64,000 bases of DNA from Pictodentalium vernedei (GCA_031216915.1 CM062290.1:166117453-166181452); one strand, 5' to 3'. Positions 21,271-31,525 are shown, numbered from the stretch's first letter. A program made the numbers and translations. The notes: generated from the sequence alone by a model not told the origin.

Positions 21271-22965
21271 CCAGTCTAGCGTTCAAATAGCCCATCACGT
21301 ATGTTCCGATTTAATCAATATTTCAGTTGGCATTTTTTAAATTCAATCGCCTGGAATACATTAGATGATTGGAAAAGCAAACCCCAGGTATGCTTTTCCA
21401 ACCAAGTGAAATATTCCAGATGAGCATATTCAATAAAATACCATAAAGATTCATTTTCTTAGAATCAGTATAAGAAACGTTGTTCATCTGAGACTTAATT
21501 TGACCAGTTGTTTGATGATATTACCATCAGAAATGAAGACTCACAACAACTGTAATTTCATGATTATGTTGCTTGGTTTCACCAATTGTACTAATATCTT
21601 AGTGTTTTCAAGACAATTTGAATATTATTGATTGGAATATCTATAACTGGATCACAAAATAATAACTGTATATCTTTGCAAGTACAAGGATGTCACATTA
21701 CTTTATATAGTTTGTGCACAAATATCCACAAAACATGGGTATTGGGTAAACAGGCATTTCATAATTGCGTCAACTTGTGAAGAGAATTGGACTGGTGGCC
21801 TGAGAGCTTGACAGGTGGTCGAATGCCAAAATCAAACTGAGAACTATATTATATCAAAGTTCATTATCACTGGATTCGCTACTCCAACTACAATACTCTT
21901 CCACTACACTACCATCTAGTAAATTTCTTTCAAAATCATAATATTTATTAGTTATTTATTGGATCTTGGTTGTCAAACATTAGCTACACCTTTTCACGAA
22001 AACATGTACATTCAGGTATTTCAATGTCAATATAATATTTCAAAAATTCCCTAAGCATATAAATAAATTTCTCCACATAAAGCCCCTCAGAAATTAACAA
22101 AGATATCAATCCATGACTTGGACTCAATTCAAACAATAAATTATCTTTTTCTGTTCAATACAATAGAACATTGTGGATTTCATTTTGCATTTAATGTGAC
22201 AACTCTTCAAAAGTTCTCTTTCTTAACTCGAAGGCATTAATTGCCTGTTGATGTACTTTGAAAAATTTGACTTTTGAATGTTGACCAGACTTCCAAAAAT
22301 CATCACTCAAATCAGTTGCATCTCTGAACTCTATTCAGTATGCTGCCTTTGTATTTTGTCTTCAGTCGGCTGTACTCTTTTTCAGTTGTATTTCAAGACA
22401 ATGGATTGACCTCCTGAAAAAGAAAATTAAATGCATCCAGTTGTGATTGTTACAATGTATATGCATAAGCAAATTACCGGTATGTACATGTCAGTGATTT
22501 CAAGGAACACAAAACTTTTTCTAGTTTCATCGCAGGGTCCTCTTACCTGAAACTAGTGTTAGTGACTACCTGTTGTGAGTGATCAATGGGGTAATGCACC
22601 AATCGGTTTTACTCTATAAAAATCTACTGGGTTGTTTCATCACCCGCAGATGACAGTTTCTTCCCTTCACCGTTCTGTTTTGTTGTTCTGCTGTAGAGCA
22701 GCCATTAATTGATTGTTATGTCATATCTGTTAGAGAGTTTTTTTTTTCAACTGCTAAGGTTTTCCTTTTAACATATCTCTTTTTAATTCATATCTGCTCT
22801 CCAGAAAGCACAAAATGATTGTACAACCAAGAAAACAAACAATTTTTTTAATTTAGAACATTTCTGATAGTTACTTACACTCTGAGTCTGCCCCCTCCCA
22901 ATCCCAAATATCAAAGGACCAAGAATATCTGACTGGTCGACATGGAGAAGAAGATTCTTTATAGA
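21271..22965. other. AT-rich unassigned sequence
   Basis: About 1.7 kb without a recognised repeat or coding frame. This is one of the few long stretches that does not look repetitive within the window. Confidence 0.4.
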
Positions 22966-23187
22966 GCAGGCCTGGCCTTTTGAAAAATCCAGGGGAGCCA
23001 CTATGGCCCTCCTAAATCTGTTTCAGGGGAGCTATTCTACACTAATATCAATTATACAAGGTTATTAATATGAAAATTGAGGAGAGCCATTACAGTTTAA
23101 GGAGAGCAATCATAGCTCTCCTCAATTTGCCTTTAGGAGAGCCAAGGAGAGCCGGAGCAATAGCTCCCCTCAAACAGACAGGCCTGA
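22966..23187. mobile_element. Foldback element, copy 1
   Basis: It is bounded by CAGGCCTGGCC and GACAGGCCTGATA and has internal inverted segments built on GGAGAGCCAT and ATAGCTCTCC. A related copy lies at 53,778-54,008. Similar AGGAGGGCCAT motifs occur at 14,228-14,340. Confidence 0.6.
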
Positions 23188-24106
23188 TAGAGTACTTCTC
23201 ATAGCGCATCAAGGTAAAATTTGTCCAAACATGAACTGAGGAGCTTAATTTTAACAAACTTGTATCCCCCAAACATGAACCAAGTAGCTTAATATTAACA
23301 AATTTGTATCCCCCTCCCCCTGCCCCGGAAGTTGTATCCCAAATATCAAAAGATTCTGATCAGTGATTCTGGAGATTTTTTTAAATTTCTGCAAATATGC
23401 TGACTCAGCATTTTTTTATTCCAGCAGCTGTCTACAGTCAGGGTTTCCGAAAATTTTTAGGTCCAGTAGTTTGAAGAATGTGAAACTCACACGCCAAAGG
23501 CGTCTGCCGCACGTGCCTTCAACACGTGCGTATAGAGGGGGTCTGTTGGGGGGTTCTCCCCCCCAGGCAAATTTTGATTTTTAGGTGCTCTCGGGAGGCA
23601 TCTGGTCGCTAAAATGCTGAATAACTGATGTGGAAAATATGTATTTTTTCCTCCTACAATTCTTCAAAATTCCCATGGGACACACAATACTACATCTGGT
23701 CGGAGATTTCATAAAAATACAAACCCAAAACAACCCAAATATTCGAAAAGAACCATGACGCATGACTCGTGTAGAAGCCCAGGGGGTGCTTGCAGTGGAT
23801 AAATTGCAAAGTGTGTGTGTGTGTGTGGGATGGGGGGGGGGGGGGGGGGGGGGGGGGGGGAGTAATAGTGCTTGCAAGTCGCGTTGGGATGCGGCTGAAA
23901 TTGGCGATATAAGACAAGTATCCACTGGGTATGTTACGTTTCTTTGGAAACCGCCTACCGATTTTATAGAATTTGATTTGCTTTAAAAATTTTCATAATT
24001 ATCTTGTACATAGGTTTCATTTTCAGATTTCGGGTTTTAATCCTCAATTTAATGAATAAAACAAACAGAAAACCATGCAGTGTTGTTTTCATTTTTTTTT
24101 GTACAG
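23188..24106. other. Mixed repeats, GT and poly-G tract
   Basis: Two TTTGTATCCCCC segments near 23,262 and 23,305, a hairpin GCACGTG...CACGTGC near 23,510-23,530, a GT run and a G29 tract at 23,832-23,860. No gene is supported. Confidence 0.4.
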
Positions 24107-24138
24107 GTTACTCTCGAAAGTCGAAGCCAGAAATGGAC
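24107..24138 (+). other. Candidate 32-nt exon
   Basis: A T-rich tract ending in GTACAG precedes it, and GTAAGTATG, a strong donor, follows it. All three frames across the 32 nt are open. The protein is not recognised. It is short and could be chance. Confidence 0.3.
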
Positions 24139-25168
24139 GTAAGTATGTCACTCAATCAGTACTGCAAACCACCGCCTTGAAAACAGACAAACATAGTCTG
24201 TTTAAAAATAGCTGCTTTTTTTAAATATGTACATTTTTTACGAATAAAACAAAATATAGCTTCACACAAACTCAATAAAAAAATCATAATATGAAGACCA
24301 GATAAAATTTACACAGTGAAATATGAATAATAAAATAGTTGCCTCCCTTGGCAACATTCGAAAAATTGATTTTACACAGAAAATCATAACTTCACATGTT
24401 GCAGGGCATGATGAAATGATAAATGAGCATGTTTTATTGAACCAATAAGTCATAAATCATATCCCTGGTTATATAATTCTCAAATACCAGAGTTGTTATT
24501 ATTTTTTATTTTTAATTACCACTTTCTCATTAATTTCTGAACACACGTTTTTCACAATGAGTTGTGCACACTCGAAAGTGGCAGTGTTCTTTCACAATGA
24601 GTTGTGCGCCGCTCGAAAGTGGCAGTGTTCAATCAGTATCTTTCTGATGATATTCAACCACTGCGAAAACTATATGCTGTGGGCGTGTTTCAGACAGCTA
24701 CTGACAGCAGCCTGCACACTCATTTGAAACAAGTGACAGCTTCCAAAACGAGAACATCATTTATCGCTCAAAATACAAGCCAGTGATTTCGGACCAAACA
24801 CGACAATTTGAGTCTGAAATTTTATAGGTGACGTTTAGGATTTGAACTTTGTTTCCCCCTCTCGTCTGGGGGTTATAAGGTATCAGGTTGTCGTCAGTAA
24901 TAGTAGGCATAGTATACAACATAATTATGCCTATATTACGTGGAAACAAAGGATCCCGAGTGTCGTTACGATACAGCATTGTACTTGACATTTTAACCAC
25001 CAGCTTTTCTGACTGATCATAGTATGATCGGCGGGGGGAATGGGTCCGGTCGACAGACCCGCTGCCGGTCTAACGGAAACCCTGCTACAGTAAACTATTA
25101 GCGTTTGAAAATGGTTCTATTTTTAGCCTGGGGCTCCAACAAGGATACAGGAAATGTTTTTTCTGAAT
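24139..25168. other. Unassigned sequence
   Basis: Contains a local duplication (TTCACAATGAGTTGTGC at 24,552 and 24,591) and a short CCCC...GGGG inverted repeat near 24,858. A 60-codon frame at 24,604-24,786 has no recognised motif. Confidence 0.4.
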
Positions 25169-25409
25169 TTATTTATATATTGGTGCTCAAAGCTGCTCAA
25201 AGTGACATATTTCTGCACACTGGCTGACAATGACTGCAACATGGATATAAAGTTAAGTCCAGCTACTCACTGACATTTGTTCCCATATTGCCCAGTTTAG
25301 AGGACTTCCACCCCAGGCATTGGTGACCAGGTCCCATTTTACCAGTTCAACAGAGCTTGTTTACCACAGTAAACAAGCACTGCTTAACTTCCCAGGGTTC
25401 CTACAGTGC
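25169..25409 (-). mobile_element. SINE (family A), minus strand, 12-bp target duplication
   Basis: Flanked by TTTTTTCTGAAT at 25,157-25,168 and 25,410-25,421. On the minus strand it has GTAGGAACCCTGGGAAGTTA, the CTTGTTTAC/GTAAACAAG hairpin and the GTGCAGAAATATGTCAC tail, and is collinear with 2,301-2,530. Confidence 0.85.
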
Positions 25410-25421
25410 TTTTTTCTGAAT

Positions 25422-25487
25422 CATGTACTTATAACTCAATAATACCACATACCAAATTTGGTTGAAAAAGGCTCATTGGTTCAGAAA
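25422..25487 (+). repeat. Left half of a dispersed repeat interrupted by DIRS copy 2
   Basis: Ends in CATTGGTTCAGAAA; the repeat continues after the element at 32,615 with ATAGAAATTTT. The uninterrupted paralog is at about 52,840-53,040. Confidence 0.85.
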
Positions 25488-25715
25488 GTTAAAAAATTTA
25501 TAGTAATTTATATATTTTTTATACTTACCAATGACCCAGACTTAGCTGGTGCTAACTCCACAAAAACCAGGGCCAAACACAAATTTTGCCCCCCAATCCC
25601 CAAAATTTGCATCCAAAACAAAAAGAAATCATGTCCTAAAGGACCTCCATAGTACGACTCTACTGCGCATGCGCAGTGACGCAGTCGTCCCGAAATTGGC
25701 GCCAAATATCATTCT
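25488..25715 (+). repeat. DIRS copy 2 right inverted terminal repeat
   Basis: Starts with the right-end tip GTTAAAAAATTTATAG, then the shared core from ACCAATGACCCAGAC to TATCATTCT, including TGCGCATGCGCA at 25,664-25,675. It matches the left repeat at 32,413-32,614 throughout the core. Confidence 0.93.
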
Positions 25716-25789
25716 TACTGGCAGTGCCTGGTCAGCGCTATGTACTCAGCGGGGAGGCAAGAGTTCCCAACTCAGGGAGGGCCATCCCC

Positions 25790-25878
25790 GTCTGGGTCAT
25801 TGGTAAGTATAAAAAATATATAAATTACTATAAATTTTTTAACATTTTTATACTGTACCAATGACCCAGACTTAGCTG
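25790..25878 (-). repeat. DIRS copy 2 internal complementary region (ICR)
   Basis: 89 bp made of the two element ends joined at TTTTTTAAC|ATTTTTATAC (plus strand), as in copy 1. In element orientation it lies upstream of the right repeat, separated by a 74-bp spacer. Confidence 0.93.
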
Positions 25879-26476
25879 AATAGTAAACAGGCTGGAGGGC
25901 CTAGGACATAGAGGAAAATCCAATAAGCTCAATTATAAAATAAAGAGATAACCCCTTAAGGAGAAAAGGAGTATTAGGCTTTACATGTATCTTTCTTATT
26001 TAATGTTTAAATTAGAAAGATACACTACCCTTAAAAATTGAGCACAATAACATTCATGTTCTCTATTAATATCCAGTATAACCTTTATACTAATTATTAT
26101 TAAAACAAGCCAATAAATAAAGTAGTCCAGAGAATTGAGACTCTTTATAATCATTTAAAAGTGTCCGAGTATTGTATATTAAAGCCCGTTTGACACTTGA
26201 CATATACAAATGCTTCACACCGAGCTACACTTTAAAAATAAGACATGAATGAAATTAAACATTAATATTACACTTTAAAACCATCCCGGAAGCGACTCAG
26301 AAATACTGTCTTGGAGGAGGCATTCCCTTGCTTTTCACTATAAAGCAGGTGACCTAAGGGAACACCCGCCCCCCCCCCCTTCCCCTTGCCCTGGGTCAAA
26401 TAGCCCAGAGCGAAGAGGGCAGCCGGACGGAGTCACTGCCGGAACAGAAAGCCTGCATAACTATAGTTGCAACTGT
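25879..26476 (-). other. DIRS copy 2 3' leader with conserved hairpin
   Basis: Counterpart of 10,131-10,744. Contains the palindrome at 25,987-26,023 and a C-run near 26,370 matching the G-rich stretch of copy 1. Confidence 0.7.
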
Positions 26477-29422
26477 TTAGTGGACGACATTCTGAGCAAC
26501 AGATAACGGACCTAAACAATGCAGGTCTCCAGAAATGGACTCAATATTTCTGAGATAAAAATTAGTAAATGTGGATGGCTGAGACCAATAAGCAGCCTTC
26601 ATTAAATCTGTAATAGCAACACTATTAGCATAAGCCCAGGAAGTAGAAAGAGCTCTTACTTCATGAGCAGAAATCTTAAGCACAGACTGCTGAGAAGAAG
26701 ATAAATCTTCATACGCAGTACGGATAGTTAACTGAATCCATCTAGCAATAGAATGGACTGAAATGTCCTTTCTATTAGGCATCAAAGACAGAAAGAAACG
26801 TTTCCGTCCCTTTCTGATGAACTGAGATCTCTGTTTATAGATACGTAGTGCTCTAACAGGACAGAGTAAAGGCCTACGCCCGTCTGAAGACGGAAGAGCC
26901 TTAATAACAATAGGTTCCGGATATTTATTAGGAGCCTGATTCTTAGCTAAAAAACCGACGTTAGTAGTGAAGGTGATAGTGTTCCCAACACTACGATAAT
27001 GAGAATCATCCACCGATAGTGCATGAAGCTCACTGACTCTTCTGGCAGAAGAGAAAGCTAAGAGAAAAGCTGTCTTATAAGATAAGAATTTGAAATCTAC
27101 TGTCCCAAGAGGTTCAAATGGCTTTTCCTTCAATTTAAGGAGAACCCAAGCTAAATTCCACTTAGGAATTAATCTAAGAGTTCTGGGTCTATTTATCGAA
27201 AAGTTTCTAACCAATTTCGATAAAGAGACATTAGATCCAATTTGTAAACTATCATGATGTGCATAGGTATCAGATAACATAGATCTATAACCCTTTATAG
27301 TAACCGGTTGCAGTTTGATTTCGTCAAACAAGTATACTAGAAAGTTAGCAATGTCTGGTATAGAGGGATCAAATATATCAACAGAATGATCCCTACACCA
27401 ACGACGGAAAACCTTCCACTTAGCCGCATAGTTTAGCGAAGAGGAGGTCCTCCTACAGTTAGAAATCGCGTCCACTGCTCGTCCTGTAAAGTGCTTGCCA
27501 TGCAAGAAGGACCGCACAACGGAAAAACGTGAAGGTTGAGACCTTGCGGGTTGTGATGCAGTTGGCGCGATTTCCCCTGCCAAAGAAGATCCTCTCGTGG
27601 AGGGAGCTTCCGCGGTAGGTCCCACAACAGACACCTGAGTAGATTTATCCACGGTCTCTGTGGCGACAGAGATGCTACCAACAGAATCTTGCATTGAGAT
27701 TGTTTTATCTTTAGCAATACTTGTTGAATTAACGGCGCTGGAGGATACGCATATCCTATCATTCCGTCCCAAGGGATCGATAGAGCGTCTACAGCAAATG
27801 CTCTTGGATCCGGACACGGGGACACATACGTCTGCAACTGATTGTTGAGATGTGTCGCAAATAAGTCTATCATTGGCCGTTCCCATTGGTAGCAAATCTG
27901 ATTGAATACTTGTTTGTTGAGAGTCCACTCCGACGGCAACAAGCGACCCTTTCGAGAAAGGGAGTCTGCTAGCACATTCAGACGACCCGGTATGTGACGG
28001 ACCGAAAGAAGAACGTGATGTTCCAACGCAAACAGAAGGATTCTTTCCGTTAGATTGAACAACGGAACTGAATGAGTGCCTCCCTGATTCCGTATATACG
28101 CCACTACTGTCGTATTGTCGGATAGGATTTGGACATGAGCATCGTGAATAATGTCCATCCAGTGACGTAACGCAAGCCAAATTGACATCATTTCCTTGAT
28201 GTTTATGTGCTTGCACAGGAATTGCGGATCCCAAAGACCCTGGCATCTCGAATCCGTTGGGATTAATGATGCACCCCAACCTGTTTGACTGGCATCCGTC
28301 ATAATGGTAAAACTCGGATCCGGCAACTGCAGCGGAACTCCTTGAGTTAACCACTGAATGTTTGCCCAAGTCTGAATCTCTTGTTTCACTTGATCTGACA
28401 AGAGAACGTCTACATCGAGCGAATGAATTTTCACACTCCAATTCTGAGTCAAGAAAATTTGAAGAGGCCGTGTGCGTAGCCGTCCCATCGGAATGAGATC
28501 CGCAGCGGCTCCGCACAGACCTATCAGTCTCATAAATTCTCTCGCTGTGACTTTGTCTGTATTTAGACAATAGCGAGCGTAACAACTGACTAATTTCGCT
28601 CTGGTTAACGGCAGACGAACGAGATTGTTGTGCGTCTCGAAGCTCATTCCCAGATGAGTGAATGACTTGGACGGCACCAGATCCGACTTCTCCTCGTTTA
28701 CTATGAAACCGAGACGTCGGAGCAATAGAAGAAGATTCTGAACATCGTTCTGAAGCGTTAACTCGTTGCCGTACCTCTGAAGAATGTCGTCCAGGTAGGC
28801 CGACGTTACCGCAGACGAATGAGCTCGGAAGTAAATCATTACCGAGTTCATTACTCGAGTGAAAGCCCAGGGTGCTAGATTCAATCCGAAGCACATGGCC
28901 CGGAACTGATACACCACTCCTAGGACTGCGAAGCGTAGATACTTTCGGAATGTCGGATGTACCATGACGTGAAAGTACGCATCTTTGAGATCTATGCTCG
29001 TTGCATAATCGTTCACCCGAATACTCGCTCTGACCGATCGAATCGTCTCCATATAAAACTTCGGAGCGATGATCAGCTTGTTTATCCAGCTCAAATCTAT
29101 GACTGGACGGAACGAGCCGTCTGGTTTCGGAACCAGAAACAGATGGCTGTAGAATCCCAGCGATTCCTGGTTTTCTACGACCTCTACCGCGTTCTTCATT
29201 AAAAGAGACTGCACCTCTGATAGCAGAGCGTCTCTTTTCTGAGGGTTTGACGGAAGATGAGTCCACTTTGGACTTCGAGTTAATGGAGGCTTTCGTTTGA
29301 AGGATATCTTTAGACCTTCCGAAGTCACTCCTCTCACCCAAGGGTCGTCCGTAATCGACGCCCACTCTTGAGAAAAACTCGACAACCTTCCGCCAACCGG
29401 AACGCGATAGAGGTTTGAGCCA
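26477..29422 (-). CDS. DIRS tyrosine recombinase ORF, copy 2
   Basis: The recombinase proper is the last 320 or so residues, beginning near 27,439 almost exactly where the RT ORF ends (27,433). Catalytic candidates in order: Arg in ARRVSELHAL, HEVR (His-x-x-Arg), Trp in YWSQPSTF, and Tyr in NFYLRNI. The frame is the same as that of ORF1 and is open from the codon after the ORF1 TGA to the stop at 26,477, so the upstream 640 or so codons overlap the RT gene in a second frame, giving a Ser/Arg-rich translation. The position used as ATG in copy 1 is GTG here. Expression by stop-codon readthrough, reinitiation or splicing is open. This enzyme would insert the circular cDNA. Confidence 0.93.
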   Translation of the reverse strand, partial: WLKPLSRSGWRKVVEFFSRVGVDYGRPLGERSDFGRSKDILQTKASINSKSKVDSSSVKPSEKRRSAIRGAVSFNEERGRGRRKPGIAGILQPSVSGSETRRLVPSSHRFELDKQADHRSEVLYGDDSIGQSEYSGERLCNEHRSQRCVLSRHGTSDIPKVSTLRSPRSGVSVPGHVLRIESSTLGFHSSNELGNDLLPSSFVCGNVGLPGRHSSEVRQRVNASERCSESSSIAPTSRFHSKRGEVGSGAVQVIHSSGNELRDAQQSRSSAVNQSEISQLLRSLLSKYRQSHSERIYETDRSVRSRCGSHSDGTATHTASSNFLDSELECENSFARCRRSLVRSSETRDSDLGKHSVVNSRSSAAVAGSEFYHYDGCQSNRLGCIINPNGFEMPGSLGSAIPVQAHKHQGNDVNLACVTSLDGHYSRCSCPNPIRQYDSSGVYTESGRHSFSSVVQSNGKNPSVCVGTSRSSFGPSHTGSSECASRLPFSKGSLVAVGVDSQQTSIQSDLLPMGTANDRLICDTSQQSVADVCVPVSGSKSICCRRSIDPLGRNDRICVSSSAVNSTSIAKDKTISMQDSVGSISVATETVDKSTQVSVVGPTAEAPSTRGSSLAGEIAPTASQPARSQPSRFSVVRSFLHGKHFTGRAVDAISNCRRTSSSLNYAAKWKVFRRWCRDHSVDIFDPSIPDIANFLVYLFDEIKLQPVTIKGYRSMLSDTYAHHDSLQIGSNVSLSKLVRNFSINRPRTLRLIPKWNLAWVLLKLKEKPFEPLGTVDFKFLSYKTAFLLAFSSARRVSELHALSVDDSHYRSVGNTITFTTNVGFLAKNQAPNKYPEPIVIKALPSSDGRRPLLCPVRALRIYKQRSQFIRKGRKRFFLSLMPNRKDISVHSIARWIQLTIRTAYEDLSSSQQSVLKISAHEVRALSTSWAYANSVAITDLMKAAYWSQPSTFTNFYLRNIESISGDLHCLGPLSVAQNVVH

Positions 29423-29748
29423 TCACCTCCTGGATCTGCGAGGCCTGCGGTAGGAGAAACCACGTCTTCCACGACCCGCACCTCGCCTCGTCGACCTCGG
29501 GGCGTCCGACCGATTGTCCCGGCCTGAAGGACGTCCCGAACGAGAGTCGCTATCCTGACGGTCTCTCGAATAAGAGCTAGAGGACGCACCGGAACCTCTA
29601 TAGGAACCTCTCTTGGGCGGATAAGACCCAGAAGTGCCCGCCTTATTCGTGTCTGCTGAATCCGACCTTTTAGGAGCGGATCTAAACAACAGAGAATCAC
29701 TAGCTTTCTTTTTAATATTATCATAAATAGCGGAAAGCTTGCCGTCAA
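27433..29748 (-). CDS. DIRS reverse transcriptase / RNase H / methyltransferase-like ORF, copy 2
   Basis: A 771-codon frame; positions count from its first non-stop codon (TTG), as no conserved ATG is evident. RT covers roughly residues 190-370, with SIDLKDAYFHV at 251-261 and YLDDIL at 318-323. RNase H covers about 480-600, with Asp485 in TDAS, Glu519, Asp544 in LSDNTT and Asp595 in LADSLSR. A region at about 625-700 with IDLFATHLNNQLQTYVS matches the MT-like part of DIRS polyproteins. It is +1 relative to ORF1 and overlaps its 3' end by about 320 bp, so frameshifting from ORF1 is one possible route. It copies element RNA into DNA. Confidence 0.94.
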   Translation of the reverse strand: MTASFPLFMIILKRKLVILCCLDPLLKGRIQQTRIRRALLGLIRPREVPIEVPVRPLALIRETVRIATLVRDVLQAGTIGRTPRGRRGEVRVVEDVVSPTAGLADPGGDGSNLYRVPVGGRLSSFSQEWASITDDPWVRGVTSEGLKISFKRKPPLTRSPKWTHLPSNPQKRDALLSEVQSLLMKNAVEVVENQESLGFYSHLFLVPKPDGSFRPVIDLSWINKLIIAPKFYMETIRSVRASIRVNDYATSIDLKDAYFHVMVHPTFRKYLRFAVLGVVYQFRAMCFGLNLAPWAFTRVMNSVMIYFRAHSSAVTSAYLDDILQRYGNELTLQNDVQNLLLLLRRLGFIVNEEKSDLVPSKSFTHLGMSFETHNNLVRLPLTRAKLVSCYARYCLNTDKVTAREFMRLIGLCGAAADLIPMGRLRTRPLQIFLTQNWSVKIHSLDVDVLLSDQVKQEIQTWANIQWLTQGVPLQLPDPSFTIMTDASQTGWGASLIPTDSRCQGLWDPQFLCKHINIKEMMSIWLALRHWMDIIHDAHVQILSDNTTVVAYIRNQGGTHSVPLFNLTERILLFALEHHVLLSVRHIPGRLNVLADSLSRKGRLLPSEWTLNKQVFNQICYQWERPMIDLFATHLNNQLQTYVSPCPDPRAFAVDALSIPWDGMIGYAYPPAPLIQQVLLKIKQSQCKILLVASLSPQRPWINLLRCLLWDLPRKLPPREDLLWQGKSRQLHHNPQGLNLHVFPLCGPSCMASTLQDEQWTRFLTVGGPPLR

Positions 29749-31525
29749 AGAGAAGATCTCCTGAGACCGAAGCGACTCTAAGAGAGTTCTTCACCTTAGA
29801 ATCCACTAGTGTGGATGTAGACAGGGCTGCGTCACGTCTAACCAACTCCAGATTAGCCACTGAAAGGGCGGAGTTACACGTGGAATAAGCTACTGCCCTT
29901 GAAAGAAGTCTTAAGGAGGATTGTATATCCTGAAACTCTTCCCCTTGAAGACGCAGTGATAACGCCTTCGTAAGGTGATCTGCGTAAGATAAGGCATCTA
30001 AATTGGCTCTGTTAGACGCAATAGCTGTTTCCAACACTGCGGTTGGAATAGAAGCTGACGACGGTAATGATAGCTCTAAGTCTTCCGCCTCGTCGTCCAT
30101 ACGCAGAGGAACTCTCGGTATACCCTGACCTGCCGTGTCGAATTTATTCCTTGCATTAATGAAAGGCAGGTTGAGAGTATTTGCGGACAAGAAGCCTGCT
30201 TTCCCTGTCCTGGAAGCAAGTTTAAAAATAGCGTCGTTCAATAATTCAAATGTTCTTGCAACATTATTGGACTGCGACGGAAACTCGGGAGCGATGTCCC
30301 TGAACCGCTCGAAAAAATCAGAGTCCAATGACGCTATAATTCTCCTGTCCGGAAGCGCAGCAGTCTGGCCCGACGGAACAACTTGAGGAAGAAAGTGCCG
30401 GATGAAGTCTACGGCAGCTTTGTGTTGTTCCGAAAGGGATAGCTCCAATTCATCCGTATCCCTTTCACCATCCGGTCGGACCTCCCGATGTTCCCGGTCG
30501 TCCGCCCCCGATGCTTCGGCGGAGCGTACCGACCCAGCGCCGTCGGATAATTCTCGATCCGACACCGTCTCTGTCGGCTGCTGGGATGCTGCGATAAGCT
30601 GTGCTATCTGCACTAGAATGTCCGACGTCGAGACCTGCGGAGGAGCGGTCTTTCGCTGCTTTGCCGAGGGCAGCTCCGCATCGGATGGCTCCCGCATACT
30701 TTTCCTATGCGAACGTCCGGAGTCCATCGGTCTCGAGTCCCTGGCTGCCGGATGGTGTGACCTGGTCGCCGAATAATCCTTCCTCGGCGAAGCTGGCAAG
30801 ATATCGGAGGTCACGCAGCCAAGGTGCGGTCGTGTGCGCCGGCGAGAAGAGGAAGCCTTAACAGTCTCTGCGGACTGCTTATACAACGGAGCGTCCCGAG
30901 CGACGGACGTATGCTCCGCTAAAGACACATTTTGTACCACAACATCTGGTCCCAGATGTTGTTGTACGAGAGAGGGGCCTCTCTCGCTCGCGGCCCGGCT
31001 GGACCTGGACGAGCTAGGAACCGGACTAAAAGGCTTCCTCCGTTCTCGTTCACTATCCGCCGTCACTGGGTGTGCATCTATTATTTTTATAGTGCTCGCA
31101 TCACCCAAAATTTCCTCTTGGACCGCATCGGACGAACCCGGCTGCCGAACCATTCGGTGAATGGACGCTACACCGGGCGAGCTAGCGGACGACATTTGTC
31201 TAATCTCCATGAGCACTTTTGCCGCTAGCTCTGTATTTAATTGTGACGACGGACGCACACTTGAAGAAGATAACATGGAAACATCACCCTGTTCTGGTTC
31301 CTCTGAAATAGAAACTGAGAGAGTAGAGTGACCTTGTGGAGAAAGAGCCGGCATCGCTCTTTCTCCAGAAACAACATATCGTGACACACGTTTCCAATGT
31401 TTCTCATCCCAATGTTCACATACAGGACAGGGATTAATGCGAGAACACTGACTACAATTTATGCAATAATCATGAAAGTCAGAGGAAGATTTCTTCCTAT
31501 TACAATTTGAACAAGTTCCTTTCAT
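29423..31525 (-). CDS. DIRS ORF1, gag-like protein (700 aa), copy 2
   Basis: I chose the ATG at 31,525 (Met-Lys-Gly): it is the first ATG of the frame, in an ACAATGA context, and it directly precedes a Cys/His cluster (Cys 5, 8, 21, 24, 27, 33 and 36 with nearby His), which suggests zinc binding. The middle has Ser/Arg/Asp-rich, probably disordered sequence; a more regular segment follows (about residues 390-590, rich in Leu and Ala). The end is basic, with many Arg, Ser and Gly. Position and composition suggest a gag-like nucleic-acid-binding structural protein. I see no sequence motif that proves it. A single TGA separates it from the in-frame recombinase ORF. Confidence 0.88.
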   Translation of the reverse strand: MKGTCSNCNRKKSSSDFHDYCINCSQCSRINPCPVCEHWDEKHWKRVSRYVVSGERAMPALSPQGHSTLSVSISEEPEQGDVSMLSSSSVRPSSQLNTELAAKVLMEIRQMSSASSPGVASIHRMVRQPGSSDAVQEEILGDASTIKIIDAHPVTADSERERRKPFSPVPSSSRSSRAASERGPSLVQQHLGPDVVVQNVSLAEHTSVARDAPLYKQSAETVKASSSRRRTRPHLGCVTSDILPASPRKDYSATRSHHPAARDSRPMDSGRSHRKSMREPSDAELPSAKQRKTAPPQVSTSDILVQIAQLIAASQQPTETVSDRELSDGAGSVRSAEASGADDREHREVRPDGERDTDELELSLSEQHKAAVDFIRHFLPQVVPSGQTAALPDRRIIASLDSDFFERFRDIAPEFPSQSNNVARTFELLNDAIFKLASRTGKAGFLSANTLNLPFINARNKFDTAGQGIPRVPLRMDDEAEDLELSLPSSASIPTAVLETAIASNRANLDALSYADHLTKALSLRLQGEEFQDIQSSLRLLSRAVAYSTCNSALSVANLELVRRDAALSTSTLVDSKVKNSLRVASVSGDLLFDGKLSAIYDNIKKKASDSLLFRSAPKRSDSADTNKAGTSGSYPPKRGSYRGSGASSSSYSRDRQDSDSRSGRPSGRDNRSDAPRSTRRGAGRGRRGFSYRRPRRSRR

